Source: Actinomycetes bacterium (lineage in GTDB: Bacteria > Actinomycetota > Actinomycetes > Propionibacteriales > Nocardioidaceae). Taken from it: 7,110 nucleotides of DNA. The translations under genes were made by a program, and so were the position numbers. The notes below the pieces were generated by a model. That model had not been told where the DNA came from. It did no database searches and saw only the letters and a list, made by a program, of their open reading frames with translations. The stretch is taken from contig JAHEXN010000186.1 of NCBI GenBank assembly GCA_023252095.1, forward strand, positions 1 through 7,110, in the 5' to 3' direction. Below are positions 6,359 to 7,110 of this stretch, piece after piece (position 1 is the stretch's first letter; every line of letters begins with the position of its first letter).

Positions 6359-7110
6359 TGATCCCCTCCCCGTCCCTGCCCTGGTTCGAGCTCGCGCGAC
6401 TGCGCCGCAGCCGACTTGCCCGTGCGGCCGTCGTCGCGGTGACGATCGTCCCGCTGCTCTACGGGGCCCTCTACATCTGGGCGAACCTCGACCCGACGGG
6501 CAACCTGGACCGCGTCCGCGCCGCGGTCGTCAACCAGGACCAGATCGTCGAGACGACCGGGCCCGACGGCACGACGCAGCCCGTCGCGGTCGGACGCCTG
6601 CTCGCCGCCAACCTGATCGGCGACGACGACGCATCGAACTACGACTGGGTGCTCACCGACGCCGAGGACGCCTCCGCCGGGCTGGCCTCCGGCGAGTACA
6701 AGGCGGTCCTGACGATCCCCGAGAACCTGTCGGCAGCAGCCACGTCGACCTCCGGGGACCCCGCACGGGCCGTCCAGGGACAGCTCGACCTGCGCACCAA
6801 CGACGGCGTCAACTACATCAACGGCACGATCGCGGAACGCATCCTCGACGCGGCCCGGACGGCGCTGAACGCCCAGGTCACCGAGACCTACCTCGACAAC
6901 GTCTACCTCGGCTTCAGCGACATCCGCGCCTCGCTGCAGGAGGCAGCCGACGGCGCCGCGGAGCTCGCCGGCGGAGCGCGCCGGCTCGCGGACGGCACCG
7001 CGAGCGCCGAGGCCGGCGCGCAGCAGCTCGCCTCCGGCAACCGCGCCCTGGCCGACGGCACCGCGCAGCTCGACGGCGCCGTCGGACAGCTCGCCTCGGG
7101 CCTGGGACTG
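6358..7110 (+). CDS. YhgE/Pip-type ABC-2 membrane protein, N-terminal part (runs off the right edge)
   Basis: An open frame from ATG at 6358 to the edge gives 251 codons. The N-terminus has the YhgE/Pip hallmark: a basic cytoplasmic start, one membrane helix (about 22-42) running into LLYGALYIWANLDPTGNLDR (33-52), then AAVVNQD (55-61). A soluble outer domain follows, with YKAVLTIPENLS (114-125). From residue 193 a helical region carries Gly at every seventh position, 199 to 234 and again at 248, with Leu four residues later in most heptads. This is typical of the long periplasmic-side coiled region of the family. The remaining helices of the permease lie outside the window. Members are ABC-2-like exporters or, in phage-receptor cases, infection proteins; no substrate is known here. 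The ATG overlaps the upstream stop as TGATG, so translation is probably coupled to the MMPL-NBD gene. Confidence 0.9.
   Translation, partial: MIPSPSLPWFELARLRRSRLARAAVVAVTIVPLLYGALYIWANLDPTGNLDRVRAAVVNQDQIVETTGPDGTTQPVAVGRLLAANLIGDDDASNYDWVLTDAEDASAGLASGEYKAVLTIPENLSAAATSTSGDPARAVQGQLDLRTNDGVNYINGTIAERILDAARTALNAQVTETYLDNVYLGFSDIRASLQEAADGAAELAGGARRLADGTASAEAGAQQLASGNRALADGTAQLDGAVGQLASGLGL
6952..7110 (+). repeat. Glycine/leucine heptad repeats inside the YhgE-like gene
   Basis: The encoded residues 199-251 repeat every seven residues with Gly at 199, 206, 213, 220, 227, 234 and 248 (Ala at 241). Leu stands at 203, 210, 224, 231, 238 and 245 (Ala at 217). Units such as LADGTA and LASG recur. 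The pattern continues to the window edge, so its full length is unknown. It is a protein-level repeat; I see no exact long DNA repeat. Confidence 0.8.

Noticed and set aside
1..7110. CRISPR arrays, tRNA or rRNA genes, insertion sequences, riboswitches
   Set aside because: No regularly spaced direct DNA repeats, RNA gene signatures, transposase motifs or terminal inverted repeats were seen; coding sequence fills nearly the whole window.

Overview
The window is high-GC DNA with strong G/C third-position bias, frequent GTG starts, tightly packed or overlapping genes and a likely leaderless promoter. Gene content (miaA-dapF-hflX order, MMPL and YhgE/Pip exporters) fits an actinobacterium. Nocardioides/Aeromicrobium-type Propionibacteriales is my best guess, but this is an inference from protein style and not a database result.

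Left part (1-2762, minus strand, read right to left): a compact housekeeping operon. It starts with a class III extradiol dioxygenase-like protein (GTG at 2762). Then come miaA (tRNA A37 dimethylallyltransferase), dapF (diaminopimelate epimerase) and the first 104 codons of hflX (ribosome-associated GTPase), which runs off the left edge. Gaps are 25 and 9 nt, and dapF/hflX overlap as ATGA, so the genes are probably co-transcribed and partly translationally coupled. They join tRNA modification, lysine/cell-wall precursor supply and ribosome rescue.

Middle (2763-3478): a 56-bp divergent intergenic gap, a 191-aa single-pass membrane protein of unknown function on the plus strand, and an 84-bp regulatory gap. 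That gap holds a perfect 8-6-8 inverted repeat (TTGGATAC-N6-GTATCCAA) overlapping a candidate -35 element. It looks like the operator of a TetR-type repressor.

Right part (3479-7110, plus strand): an export locus. A 959-aa protein joins a complete MMPL/RND-type transporter (about residues 1-704) to a C-terminal ABC-type nucleotide-binding domain (about 727-953). That domain keeps a perfect Walker A motif but has lost a recognisable signature motif, the catalytic glutamate and the switch histidine. It overlaps by 1 nt (TGATG) the start of a YhgE/Pip-type ABC-2 membrane protein, which is cut off by the right edge after 251 codons. I infer a repressor-controlled envelope export unit in which MMPL, a degenerate NBD and a YhgE permease are made together. 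The in-frame MMPL-NBD fusion is the most unusual item here.
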